A stretch of DNA of 64,000 nucleotides from Romboutsia_C sp015668195 (GCF_015668195.1 NZ_JADPFC010000005.1:62001-126000), one strand, 5' to 3'. Shown: positions 35,181-43,735, numbered from the stretch's first letter. Notes: generated by a model from the letters alone, not told the origin. A program made the numbers and translations.

Positions 35181-36323
35181 ATGAAGTTTAAAATAGAGAA
35201 GTATTTATTAAAGAAAACAGAAGAATTATCTTTTATAACTATAAAACATGGTGGAGAATTTAACTTAGAAGGTTATACTATACCTGAAGATGGACTAGAT
35301 GTACCTATAAAAAATGAGGTATTAGTTAAAGGAATAAAAGAAAAGACAGCTCAAGATAAGATAAATACAATGTCTATAGCAGATGCTATGATATATATAA
35401 TGGGTATTGATAGCCAGTTCAAGTATAATGAAGAATACAGAAAATTTTTAGATGCTTTTAGCAAAAAGGTAAATATAAATATAAAAGAATATATGGGCTA
35501 TATGTCTAAAAAATACTTTGATATTGGTGAGATAACTGATTCATTAATATACCTAAAAGCTATGATAAGTATGTATCCAAATGACATAGATGGATTATAT
35601 CATTATTCAATAGTTTGCCAGGAACTAGCAAAACAGTATCAAAAAGATATGGACAAAGAAGCTATGAATAAGTTTTTATTAGAAGCTTTAGAAAAGTTAG
35701 AAATGGTTATACAATTAGATGAAAACTTTGCTTTAGCTTACTATCATTTAGGATATCATTACTACAATCAAGGGCAATATTTAAAAGCTAGAGTTATATG
35801 GGAAGAAGCACAAAAACTAGGATTAGATGCAGACTTAATGGCAGAGGTTCAAGAAAATATAGGAAAGATGGACTTTAAAGTTCAATATGAGGAAGGATAT
35901 AACTTAGTATTCCAAGGAAGATGTGAAGAGGGGCTAGAAAAGTTATTACCTCTTGAACAAGACCATCCTGATTGGTGGAACTTATTATTTATGATAGGTC
36001 TAGCTTATAAAAATATGGGTGAATTTGAAGAAGCTAAGAAATACTTTGAAAAAATACTTATAACTAAACCACATCAAGTAGACACAATGGTTGAGTTAGG
36101 TCTTTGCGAGGCTAGTATGTTCAATATAGATAAAGCTATAGAACACTTTGAACAAGCAGCCAAAATAAAAGAGGACCCAGAAATATTATGCAATTTAGGT
36201 ATGGCATATCTAAATAAAGGTGATATAGATGATGCTATATATTATATAGAAAGAGCTTATGAACTAGACCCACAAGATGAAATTACAGTGGCATGTTTAA
36301 GAGAACTTGATAAGTATAGATAA
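35181..36323 (+). CDS. Tetratricopeptide repeat protein
   Basis: A 380-residue cytosolic protein. After a distinct N-terminal part of about 120 residues come at least five TPR-like helical pairs: YHLGYHYYNQGQYLKARVIWEEA, MIGLAYKNMGEFEEAKKYFEKIL, VELGLCEASMFNIDKAIEHFEQA and CNLGMAYLNKGDIDDAIYYIERA. These form a peptide-binding scaffold; the partner is unknown. AAAGGAGG precedes the ATG. Confidence 0.85.
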   Translation: MKFKIEKYLLKKTEELSFITIKHGGEFNLEGYTIPEDGLDVPIKNEVLVKGIKEKTAQDKINTMSIADAMIYIMGIDSQFKYNEEYRKFLDAFSKKVNINIKEYMGYMSKKYFDIGEITDSLIYLKAMISMYPNDIDGLYHYSIVCQELAKQYQKDMDKEAMNKFLLEALEKLEMVIQLDENFALAYYHLGYHYYNQGQYLKARVIWEEAQKLGLDADLMAEVQENIGKMDFKVQYEEGYNLVFQGRCEEGLEKLLPLEQDHPDWWNLLFMIGLAYKNMGEFEEAKKYFEKILITKPHQVDTMVELGLCEASMFNIDKAIEHFEQAAKIKEDPEILCNLGMAYLNKGDIDDAIYYIERAYELDPQDEITVACLRELDKYR

Positions 36324-36362
36324 AAAATATAAATAAAAATTTTCCATAAGAAAATCTAAAAT

Positions 36363-36390
36363 TGACTTTTATTAAATTAAAGAGTATAAT
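36363..36390 (+). promoter_or_regulatory. Promoter of the riboswitch-controlled adhesin
   Basis: TTGACT (36363-36368) and a perfect TATAAT (36385-36390) are 16 bases apart, 35 bases before the first aptamer. I find no comparable promoter between the riboswitch copies, so one transcript should pass through all three. Confidence 0.72.
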
Positions 36391-36426
36391 AAACCACTGA
36401 GATTATATAAGTAAAGATAGAAGTTA

Positions 36427-36537
36427 AAATTAGGAACGAAGAAGTATACCTTGTATATGGGCACTTGAGGTATATGGAGTTAATAGTGCAACCGACTATT
36501 CAGATAATATTTAAATATTATTCGAATAGTCTTTTTT
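36427..36537 (+). promoter_or_regulatory. c-di-GMP-II riboswitch, copy 1, with terminator
   Basis: The aptamer core matches class II c-di-GMP riboswitches: GGGCACTTGAGGTATATGG, then GAGTTAATAGTGCAACCGAC. The expression platform is GACTATTC (36494-36501) pairing with GAATAGTC (36524-36531), followed by six T. The CTATTC arm is also the 3' strand of the aptamer's P1 helix (partner ATTAG near 36429-36433). Ligand binding should therefore prevent the terminator, making this an ON switch for c-di-GMP. Confidence 0.92.
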
Positions 36538-36656
36538 ATTTTAAAATACAAGCTTATTGATAAGAGATTAATATAGATAAATTGAATACTAACAATCTCG
36601 TATAGCATAAGTGCGTAAAAAGTAAAATTATTAAAATGGCATAAATACATATAAGC

Positions 36657-36770
36657 TAAAAATAGGAATGAAGAAGTATACCTTGTATATGGGCACTTGA
36701 GGTATATGGAGTTAATAGTGCAACCGACTATTCAGATAATAAATCATTATTATCTTGAATAGTCTTTTTT
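36657..36770 (+). promoter_or_regulatory. c-di-GMP-II riboswitch, copy 2, with terminator
   Basis: This is a near-identical aptamer 232 bases after copy 1. P1 is AATAG (36661-36665) with CTATT (36728-36732). The terminator is GACTATTC (36726-36733) with GAATAGTC (36757-36764) and six T. The terminator loop differs from copy 1 but is the same as in copy 3. Confidence 0.92.
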
Positions 36771-36792
36771 ATTTTAAAATAAAAGTTTATTG

Positions 36793-36836
36793 ATAAGAGA
36801 TTAATGCAAATAACGTGAATACTAACAATCTCTTAT
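36793..36836 (+). repeat. 10-bp hairpin between riboswitch copies 2 and 3
   Basis: ATAAGAGATT (36793-36802) and AATCTCTTAT (36827-36836) are perfect inverted repeats. The related spacer between copies 1 and 2 has a weaker version. It may insulate neighbouring aptamers during folding; no T-run follows. Confidence 0.6.
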
Positions 36837-36890
36837 AGCATAAGTGCGTAAAAAGCAGAATTATTAAAATGACATAAATACATATAAGCT

Positions 36891-37003
36891 AAAAATAGGA
36901 ATGAAGAAGTATACCTTGTATATGGGCACTTGAGGTATATGGAGTTAATAGTGCAACCGACTATTCAGATAATAAATCATTATTATCTTGAATAGTCTTT
37001 TTT
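36891..37003 (+). promoter_or_regulatory. c-di-GMP-II riboswitch, copy 3, with terminator
   Basis: Third copy, 233 bases after copy 2. P1 is AATAG (36894-36898) with CTATT (36961-36965). The terminator is GACTATTC (36959-36966) with GAATAGTC (36990-36997) and six T. It ends 40 bases before the adhesin start codon. Confidence 0.92.
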
Positions 37004-37043
37004 ATTTTAAAATAAAAAAATCAAAAAAGGGTGGTGAAATTTA

Positions 37044-40000
37044 TTGAAAAATAAATACAAGTTAGAAAAAAAAATAATATCGATACTTACATCATTACTA
37101 ATGGTTATAAATGTGTTAATTAATACGCATTTTGCGTATGCTGAAGAAGTTAAGACAAATAATCAAAAGGATACCATAGAAGTATCTATAACCTGTGATA
37201 AAAAAGAGGTTAAGCCTGGAGAAAAGTTGGATTTTAAACTAGAGTATAAGGCTAAATATGGACCAGGGAGTATAAAACCAGGTGATACTATAGAATTTGA
37301 AATGCCTAGTTGGCTTGAAAGATTTAGCTTTAAATTTCCCCCAGAACATTTTAAAAGTGTGCAAATGGAAGGGAATAAAGTAGTAGCAACATTTGGGGAT
37401 GATGTCTATGATGCAATAGCAGGCTATGTTAATGTATCAGCATATGCAGATAAAACCGAAGAACTAGACAATCAGAAAATAGAGGTATGGGTTGATGGAA
37501 AACCAGTTACTAGTACAGAGATAGCTATAAAGCCATCTGATGAAACAGAGCCTATAATAGATAGACAGCTTCTTAAAACTGTAAATAATTATGACCATGT
37601 AGATTCGGATGGAAATATAGTAGGAAATATATATTCTCCAGTACTAGGGAAAACTCAACAATATAGAGTATATGTCAATGAAAAATTTTCAAATATATCA
37701 AATGCAGTATTAACAGATAATATGCCTGAAGGAATGGAGCTTATACCAAGTTCTGTAAATATAACTAAAATAGAAATAGATAGTGCAGAAACAGATGCTA
37801 CAGATAGCCTTAATATAAGTAAATCATCTAATAGGCTTAGTATAAATTTTGGAAATATTAAAGATAAGTATATTGTAACGTATAAGACAAAAATTACTGA
37901 AGATAAGGAGTCTTATAAGAATACAGCAGTCTTTAATAAAAGTGATGGTAAGTTAAATAGTACTGTTATATTAAAGCAAAAAAGTGAAGTAAAAGATGTT
38001 ATAAGCAAGTATAGTTATACTTCTGATAAAAATTCAGAAGGTAAAAAAGTAGCATCTATAAATGAAAATGTAAGATACAGAATAGATATTAATAAAAACA
38101 GATCAAATCTTAATAATGTAACTTTAAATGACTTTACACCTAAAGGAATGAAACTTTTAAAGGATAGTATAAGTATAGGAAAATACAATAAAGATGAAAG
38201 CTTTGAGTGGGTAACAGATCAATTAAGAGAAAAAATAAATACTAACAATGGAAATTTAACTATAAATTTCGGAAATATAGATGATTATTATATTGTTAGT
38301 TACGATATGAAAATTACAAATGTTGAAGATTCCTACTCAAATACCGCTAAGTTATCATACAACGGGACTAAAAACAGCGTTGATGATACAATTAAATATG
38401 AATACAATGCAGGAGCTATAAATGCTCATAAATCTGTTGATAAAGCTATATTAGACAAAAATGATGACCAAAGCGTTGTATATTCAATAAACTTTGAAAG
38501 TTTTGGTGTATTTAAAAAAGGTTATATAGACTTAGTAGATAAATTGGATCCAAATGTAAAGATAGTAAAAGTTGAAGTTCCAGATGCTTTTTCTAGTAAA
38601 ATAGATAAAGCAAATAATACAGTAAGCGTTATTAATGATAAGGGACAAATAAATTATAAAGAAAATTTAGAAGTGAAGATATACACTGATTTTAGCAATG
38701 TAAAAAATGGAACAACTGTATCAAATATAGCTAAAATAAATGGCAATCCAAGTAATAAAGTTGAAACTAAAAAAGGATATGCTTTTGAAGCTATTAAAGT
38801 TGATAGTGAAAATAAAGATAGTAAGCTTAGTGGAGCTATATTTAATTTAAAAGATTCTAATGAGAAAGTTATAGGAAAATTAACTAGTGATGAAAATGGA
38901 TTGATTAAATCAGATGTAGATAATGTAGGAACATATTATTTACAAGAGATAAAGGCTCCAGACGGATATTCAGTAAACGGAAAAGATATAAAGTTTACTA
39001 TAGAAAAAAGTGATATAGGAACTGTTAAAAATATAGGAACTATAACAAATGAGAAAACAAATGGAGAATTAGAAATAAAGAAAGTAGATAAAGATGATAC
39101 AAGTAAGGTGTTACCAGGGACAGAGTTTGAAATTCAAACGCAAGATGGACAAAAGGTAACAACAATAATAACTGGAAAGGACGGAATAGCAAGAGTAAGT
39201 CTAAAGCCAGGAAAGTATAAAGCAGTAGAAACAAAAGCATCCAAAGGATATATATTAACAAATGAAGTACAAAACTTCGAAATAAAGTTTAATCAAAAGG
39301 AAGATGCAAAATTAGTATTTGAAAATGAGAAGCAAGAAATTCCTACTGAAAAAATTAACAATAAGTTAAATGAATCAGAGAATAAATCAAGTGGAGAAGT
39401 AGAAATAAAGAAAGTGGATAAAGATGATACAAGTAAGGTGTTACCAGGGACAGAGTTCGAAATCCAAACACAGGATGGGAAAAAGGTGACAACGATAATA
39501 ACTGGAGAAGACGGTATAGCAAGAGCAACTTTAAAGCCAGGAGAATATAGAGCAGTAGAAACAAAAGCATCAGAAGGATATGTATTAACAAATGAAGTAC
39601 AAAATTTTGAGATAAAGCCTAATCAAAAAGAAAATATAAAATTAGTTTTTGAAAATAAGAGGGAAGAATTGCCTGTAAAAGATACTAATAATAAGCAAAG
39701 CGAATCAGAAGATAAATATAATAATGATAATAAAGTAGTAGATGAAAAAACAAATGGAGAAGTAGAAATAAAGGAAGTTGATAAAGACAATCCAAGTAAA
39801 ATGTTGCCAGGAACAGAGTTTGAAATCCAAACACAAGATGGAAAAAATGTGACAACAACAACAACTGGAAAAGACGGAACAGCTACAGTAAGTCTAGAAC
39901 CAGGCAAGTATAAAGCAGTAGAAACAAAATCATCAGAAGGATACCCATTAACAAATGAAGTACAAAATTTTGAGATAAAGCCTAATCAAAAAGAAAATGT

Positions 40001-40211
40001 AAAATTAGTTTTTGAAAATGAGAAAGATGAAGTGTCTGAAAAAAATACTAATAGCAAGACAAAGGAATTAGAGCATAAATATAATAATGATAATAAAATA
40101 TTAGATAAAACTACTAATACTCCTAAAACAGGAGAAGAATCTATAATAGGATATATTGCATTAATCATATTAGCTTTAGTGGGGATTGTATTTATAAACA
40201 AGAGAAAATAA
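37044..40211 (+). CDS. Sortase-anchored surface adhesin with Cna-B/SpaA repeats
   Basis: A 1055-residue cell-wall protein. The signal peptide is at residues 1-33 (cleavage after AYA). An N-terminal binding domain of the collagen/fibrinogen-binding type covers about 40-165, then isopeptide-type DUF11-like domains about 175-570. A divergent SpaA/Cna-B domain (about 580-670) precedes three near-identical Cna-B repeats (about 674-759, 784-869, 905-990), each starting with the EIKKVDK- or EIKEVDK-type lysine motif and ending in FEIK. The sorting signal is TPKTG (1026-1030), a membrane helix and NKRK. TTG at 37044 is the start, with AGGGTGGTG upstream. Three c-di-GMP-II riboswitches lie in its leader, so it should be made at high c-di-GMP, when cells settle. 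The ligand (collagen or other matrix) is inferred. Confidence 0.9.
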   Translation: MKNKYKLEKKIISILTSLLMVINVLINTHFAYAEEVKTNNQKDTIEVSITCDKKEVKPGEKLDFKLEYKAKYGPGSIKPGDTIEFEMPSWLERFSFKFPPEHFKSVQMEGNKVVATFGDDVYDAIAGYVNVSAYADKTEELDNQKIEVWVDGKPVTSTEIAIKPSDETEPIIDRQLLKTVNNYDHVDSDGNIVGNIYSPVLGKTQQYRVYVNEKFSNISNAVLTDNMPEGMELIPSSVNITKIEIDSAETDATDSLNISKSSNRLSINFGNIKDKYIVTYKTKITEDKESYKNTAVFNKSDGKLNSTVILKQKSEVKDVISKYSYTSDKNSEGKKVASINENVRYRIDINKNRSNLNNVTLNDFTPKGMKLLKDSISIGKYNKDESFEWVTDQLREKINTNNGNLTINFGNIDDYYIVSYDMKITNVEDSYSNTAKLSYNGTKNSVDDTIKYEYNAGAINAHKSVDKAILDKNDDQSVVYSINFESFGVFKKGYIDLVDKLDPNVKIVKVEVPDAFSSKIDKANNTVSVINDKGQINYKENLEVKIYTDFSNVKNGTTVSNIAKINGNPSNKVETKKGYAFEAIKVDSENKDSKLSGAIFNLKDSNEKVIGKLTSDENGLIKSDVDNVGTYYLQEIKAPDGYSVNGKDIKFTIEKSDIGTVKNIGTITNEKTNGELEIKKVDKDDTSKVLPGTEFEIQTQDGQKVTTIITGKDGIARVSLKPGKYKAVETKASKGYILTNEVQNFEIKFNQKEDAKLVFENEKQEIPTEKINNKLNESENKSSGEVEIKKVDKDDTSKVLPGTEFEIQTQDGKKVTTIITGEDGIARATLKPGEYRAVETKASEGYVLTNEVQNFEIKPNQKENIKLVFENKREELPVKDTNNKQSESEDKYNNDNKVVDEKTNGEVEIKEVDKDNPSKMLPGTEFEIQTQDGKNVTTTTTGKDGTATVSLEPGKYKAVETKSSEGYPLTNEVQNFEIKPNQKENVKLVFENEKDEVSEKNTNSKTKELEHKYNNDNKILDKTTNTPKTGEESIIGYIALIILALVGIVFINKRK

Positions 40212-40214
40212 ATA

Positions 40215-40254
40215 AAAAAATAGTATTAGCATAATACGCTAATACTATTTTTTT
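40215..40254 (+). terminator. Terminator after the adhesin gene
   Basis: AATAGTATTAGC and GCTAATACTATT flank a short loop and are followed by seven T. Confidence 0.9.
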
Positions 40255-40358
40255 ATTTAACTTCTAATTTTATAGAATATTTAGACTATACTACTATAAA
40301 ACTATTTTAGTACTAAATGTGATATTATTTAAATATATATAACAAGGGGGAGTATGAG

Positions 40359-41270
40359 ATGATAAAAGATTTACACGATATGTTAGACAAACTAAAGCAA
40401 GAAGAAAAAGTAATACTTTCAGTTGCAGCAGCAGAAGATAGAGAAGTTTTATTAGCTATAAAGGATGCAGTTAATAAAGAAGTTATACAACCTATATTAG
40501 TAGGACAAGCAGATAAAATAAAGTCTATATCAAATGACATAAACTTTGAGTTAGAAGGTATAACTATAATAGATTCGCCAAGTATAGAAGAAAGTGCGAA
40601 GATTGCCGTAGAGTTAGTGTCAAAACAAGAAGCTGATTTTGTTATGAAGGGATTACTTGATACATCAATACTATTAAAATCAGTGCTTAATAAAGAGTAT
40701 GGACTTAGAACAGAGAGTTTACTTAGTCATGTAATGATATATCAACTTGAAAACTACCATAAGCTCTTAATACTAACAGATGGCGGAATGAACATATCTC
40801 CGGATTATGAACAAAAAGAAAAAATACTAAAAAATACAATACAAGCGGCAAAATGTTTAGGTATGGATGAGATAAAGGTAGCATGTTTAGCAGCAAAAGA
40901 AAAAGTAAATCCAAAAATGCAAGCTACAGTAGATGCTAGACTATTACAAGAAGCTTGCAAAGAAGGTAAATTTGGAGAAGGTGTTATAGTTGAAGGTCCA
41001 CTTGCGTTTGATTTAGCTATATCAAAAGAATCGAGTGAAATAAAAGGATTTAAAAGTGAAGTAAGTGGAGATACAGATATATTACTAGTTCCAAATATTG
41101 AAGTTGGAAATGGAATAGGAAAATCATTTACATATATGGCGAATGCGAAATCAGCAGGAATTATAATGGGAGCAAAAGCCCCAGTAGTATTGGTATCAAG
41201 AGCCGATAGTCATGAATCTAAGTTATATTCTATAGCATATGGAGCGCTTATTGCCAAGAGTATGAAATAA
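40359..41270 (+). CDS. ptb: Phosphate butyryltransferase (Ptb/Pta family)
   Basis: A 303-residue phosphotransacylase that converts acyl-CoA and phosphate to acyl phosphate. Family features include the VMKGLLDTSILLKSVLN segment, ILTDGGMNISPD and the C-terminal SADSH/ADSHESKLYSIAYGALI region. Its length suits phosphate butyryltransferase better than the Pta enzymes with extra domains. No butyrate or acetate kinase gene is adjacent. AAGGGGGA precedes the ATG at 40359. Just ahead of the Wood-Ljungdahl genes, it could turn their acyl-CoA product into acyl phosphate for ATP. Substrate preference (butyryl or acetyl) is not provable here. Confidence 0.82.
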   Translation: MIKDLHDMLDKLKQEEKVILSVAAAEDREVLLAIKDAVNKEVIQPILVGQADKIKSISNDINFELEGITIIDSPSIEESAKIAVELVSKQEADFVMKGLLDTSILLKSVLNKEYGLRTESLLSHVMIYQLENYHKLLILTDGGMNISPDYEQKEKILKNTIQAAKCLGMDEIKVACLAAKEKVNPKMQATVDARLLQEACKEGKFGEGVIVEGPLAFDLAISKESSEIKGFKSEVSGDTDILLVPNIEVGNGIGKSFTYMANAKSAGIIMGAKAPVVLVSRADSHESKLYSIAYGALIAKSMK

Positions 41271-41371
41271 TATATACAAATGATACTAACAATATTATAA
41301 TATAAATAGGCAAACGTTTTAAAAACACGGTTTTAAATTAATATATATTTTTAATTGATGATATGGGAAAA

Positions 41372-41423
41372 ATATAAAATATACTTCTTACATAAAACTT
41401 TATGTAAGAAGTATATTTTATAT
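41372..41423. terminator. 25-bp perfect hairpin between ptb and cooS
   Basis: A 25-base arm beginning ATATAAAATATACTTC (41372-41396) pairs perfectly with 41399-41423, with a 2-base loop, and is followed by ATAAAAAAC. It is probably the ptb terminator; its symmetry makes it bidirectional. Confidence 0.75.
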
Positions 41424-41450
41424 AAAAAACAACTTATATTTGGCAAGCTA

Positions 41451-41506
41451 ATTTTGTTAAAAAAATATTTAAAAAAATACCAAATTAACAAAATTTAGTA
41501 TATAAT
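41451..41506 (+). promoter_or_regulatory. cooS promoter region with split Rex-like half-sites
   Basis: TATAAT at 41501-41506 is the best -10 element; the -35 is poor (TACCAA), which suggests activator or repressor control. ATTTTGTTAA (41451-41460) and TTAACAAAAT (41485-41494) form a 10-base inverted repeat with a 24-base spacer. The halves TTGTTAA and TTAACAA equal the two arms of the Rex consensus, but Rex sites have a 4-base spacer. Assignment to Rex is therefore uncertain. Confidence 0.45.
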
Positions 41507-41597
41507 CAAATTAGGGAATCAATAACTTTAGGCTTACAATGGACATAATTTTTTATCACCTCTAGGATTAAAAATCAAGGAAAAAGGGGATAGGAAT

Positions 41598-43520
41598 ATG
41601 GATAAAAAAATGATGACTATCGATTTGAACAGTCAAGTTATGTTAGATAAGGCTGCAAAAGATGGTGTAGAAACTATGTATGATAGAAAACTTTCTATGA
41701 AGGCTCAATGTGGATTTGGTCTTCAAGGAACTTGTTGTAGAATATGTGCAGCTGGACCTTGTAGAATAACTCCTAAAACTCCACTTGGATTATGTGGAGC
41801 TGATGAGCATGTAATAGTAGGTAGAAACTTCGCTAGAATGGTTGCAGCGGGGACTGCAGCTCACTCTGATCATGCAAGGGGCATAGCTCATACATTATCT
41901 TTATCTAATAGAGATGGAAACTATACTATAAAAGATGAAGTTAAATTAATTAATTTAGCTAAGGAATGGGGAGTAGAGACTGAGGATAGAGATATATATG
42001 ACATAGCTCATGAAGTGGCAGATATAGCTTTAATGGAGTTTGGTAAACCACATGGAGTATTAAACTTCTTAAGTCGTGCTCCAAAGCAAAGACAAGAAAT
42101 ATGGAAAAGATACGCAATAGAACCAAGAGCTATAGATAGAGAAATAGCTACAATAATGCACTCAACTCATATGGGATGTACAGCTGATATAGATAGTTTA
42201 ATAAACTTATCAATGAGAACTTCATTAGCAGATGGATGGGGTGGATCAATGATAGGAACTATATTCAGTGATATACTATTCGGAACACCAACAGTTAGAC
42301 AATCAGAAGCAAATCTAGGAGTATTAGAAGATAATAAAGTAAATATAATATTACATGGACATGAGCCATCGTTATCAGAGATGATAGTTTTAGCATCTGA
42401 AGATCCAGAATTAGTAGCGCTAGCTAAAGAAATGGGAGCAGATGGGATAAACTTAGCTGGTATGTGTTGTACTGGTAATGAGGTTACAATGAGACATGGT
42501 GTAAGAACTGCAGGAGACTTCCACCAACAAGAATTAGCTATCGTAACAGGTGCTGTAGAAGCAATGATAGTTGACGTTCAATGTATATTCCCTGCATTAG
42601 CAAAAGTCGCAGAATGTTATCACACTAAATTCATAACAACATCTCCAAAGGCAAAAATAGCAGGATCAACTTATATAGAATTCACAGAAGAAACAGCTCT
42701 TGACGATGCCAAGAGAATAGTAAGAGAAGCTATATTAAACTTCAAAAATAGAGATAAAGAAAAAGTTGAAATACCACAGTTAAAATCTTCAACAACTGTA
42801 GGATTCAGTGAACAAGCAATAATAGGTCAATTAGATAGAGTTGTAAACTCTCAAATAGATCAAGCAGGAACTGTTAAACCATTAGTAGACTGCTTAAAAT
42901 CAGGAGTATTAAGAGGGGTAGTTGGTGTTGTTGGATGTAACAATGCAAGAAGTACTTCAAATAAAGCTCATGTTACTATAATGAAAGAATTAATTAAAAA
43001 CGATATACTTGTAGTTACTACAGGTTGTGGTGCTTCAGCTGCTGGTAAATTTGGACTATTAACTAAAGAAGCTAGAAGTATGGCTAGTAAGGGACTTGCA
43101 ACAGTTTGTGAGTTAGTTGATATACCTCCAGTAATACACTTAGGTTCTTGTGTTGACTGTAGCCGTATATTATCTGTAGTGTCAGAAGTTGCTAAGTTCT
43201 TAGATATGGATATGTGTGATATTCCAGTAGCAGGTGTTGCTCCAGAATGGATGTCAGAAAAAGCTGTTGCTATAGGTACTTATGTTGTAGCATCAGGAAT
43301 AGATACATACTTAGGAATTATGCCTCCAGTTGCTGGTTCTGATAAAACTGTTGAGATATTGACTCAAACATTACAAGATTCAGTGGGAGCTACATTCAAG
43401 GTAAATGAAAATCCTGAAGAATTAGCTCAAATGATAATACAAGATATAGAAAAGAAACGTGTTCATTTTGAAAAGTTAGTAGAAGAAAAAATGAATGAAG
43501 AAGCTACTGTTGAAGCTTAA
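41598..43520 (+). CDS. cooS: Carbon monoxide dehydrogenase, catalytic subunit (Ni-Fe-S)
   Basis: A 640-residue CODH that interconverts CO2 and CO. Cluster ligands visible are C38, C46, C47, C50, C55 and C66 near the N-terminus (B and D clusters). For the Ni-Fe C cluster they are a histidine in LHGHEP (253/255), C291 (GMCCTG), C329 (DVQCIF), C447 (VGCNN), C477 (TTGCGAS) and C518 (LGSCVD). Full length. It opens the Wood-Ljungdahl cluster, followed by its nickel-insertion ATPase cooC. It supplies CO to the acetyl-CoA synthase AcsB. Confidence 0.96.
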   Translation: MDKKMMTIDLNSQVMLDKAAKDGVETMYDRKLSMKAQCGFGLQGTCCRICAAGPCRITPKTPLGLCGADEHVIVGRNFARMVAAGTAAHSDHARGIAHTLSLSNRDGNYTIKDEVKLINLAKEWGVETEDRDIYDIAHEVADIALMEFGKPHGVLNFLSRAPKQRQEIWKRYAIEPRAIDREIATIMHSTHMGCTADIDSLINLSMRTSLADGWGGSMIGTIFSDILFGTPTVRQSEANLGVLEDNKVNIILHGHEPSLSEMIVLASEDPELVALAKEMGADGINLAGMCCTGNEVTMRHGVRTAGDFHQQELAIVTGAVEAMIVDVQCIFPALAKVAECYHTKFITTSPKAKIAGSTYIEFTEETALDDAKRIVREAILNFKNRDKEKVEIPQLKSSTTVGFSEQAIIGQLDRVVNSQIDQAGTVKPLVDCLKSGVLRGVVGVVGCNNARSTSNKAHVTIMKELIKNDILVVTTGCGASAAGKFGLLTKEARSMASKGLATVCELVDIPPVIHLGSCVDCSRILSVVSEVAKFLDMDMCDIPVAGVAPEWMSEKAVAIGTYVVASGIDTYLGIMPPVAGSDKTVEILTQTLQDSVGATFKVNENPEELAQMIIQDIEKKRVHFEKLVEEKMNEEATVEA

Positions 43521-43556
43521 TAATGCAAAATAAGTAATAATTATTTATTAGTCTAA

Positions 43557-43601
43557 AAACGATAAGTGGATATACGTATAACAAATATCTACTTATCGTT
43601 T
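43557..43601 (+). terminator. Hairpin between cooS and cooC
   Basis: AAACGATAAGTGGATAT pairs with ATATCTACTTATCGTTT over 17 bases (one G-U) across an 11-base loop. Only a short T-stretch follows, so termination may be partial and separate cooS from the rest. Confidence 0.65.
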
Positions 43602-43735
43602 AATATAAATAAAAGATTAAAAATAATTAAATTTAAATAAATATAGATATATAAAGGGATTGACCAGATTTAAATAAAGAAAAATAGAAATAAACATTAA
43701 AAAATAAAGTAACTAATGACAAAAGGTGGTATAAT

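Larger units (their letters stand above)
36427..37010. repeat. Tandem repeat of about 233 bases containing three riboswitches
   Basis: Whole units, including the spacer of about 120 bases, are repeated in direct orientation. Copies 2 and 3 share terminator loop and spacer sequence more closely than either does with copy 1, which points to a recent duplication. Confidence 0.85.

Noticed and set aside
36541..36660. Extra promoters between riboswitch copies that would make them independent units
   Set aside because: TTGATA and TTGAAT occur, but no -10 element lies at 16-18 bases; a single upstream promoter is more likely.
36427..37010. Direct repeats that could look like a CRISPR or other short-repeat array
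   Set aside because: Units are about 233 bases with conserved aptamer and terminator structure; there are no short repeats with variable spacers.
39040..40201. Several leucine- or serine-rich open frames on the minus strand inside the adhesin gene
   Set aside because: They are antisense shadows of the Cna-B repeats, lack ribosome binding sites and repeat only because the adhesin repeats.
41309..41322. Possible CcpA (cre) site around AAACGTTTT upstream of cooS
   Set aside because: Three mismatches to the cre consensus and it lies before the ptb/cooS terminator hairpin.
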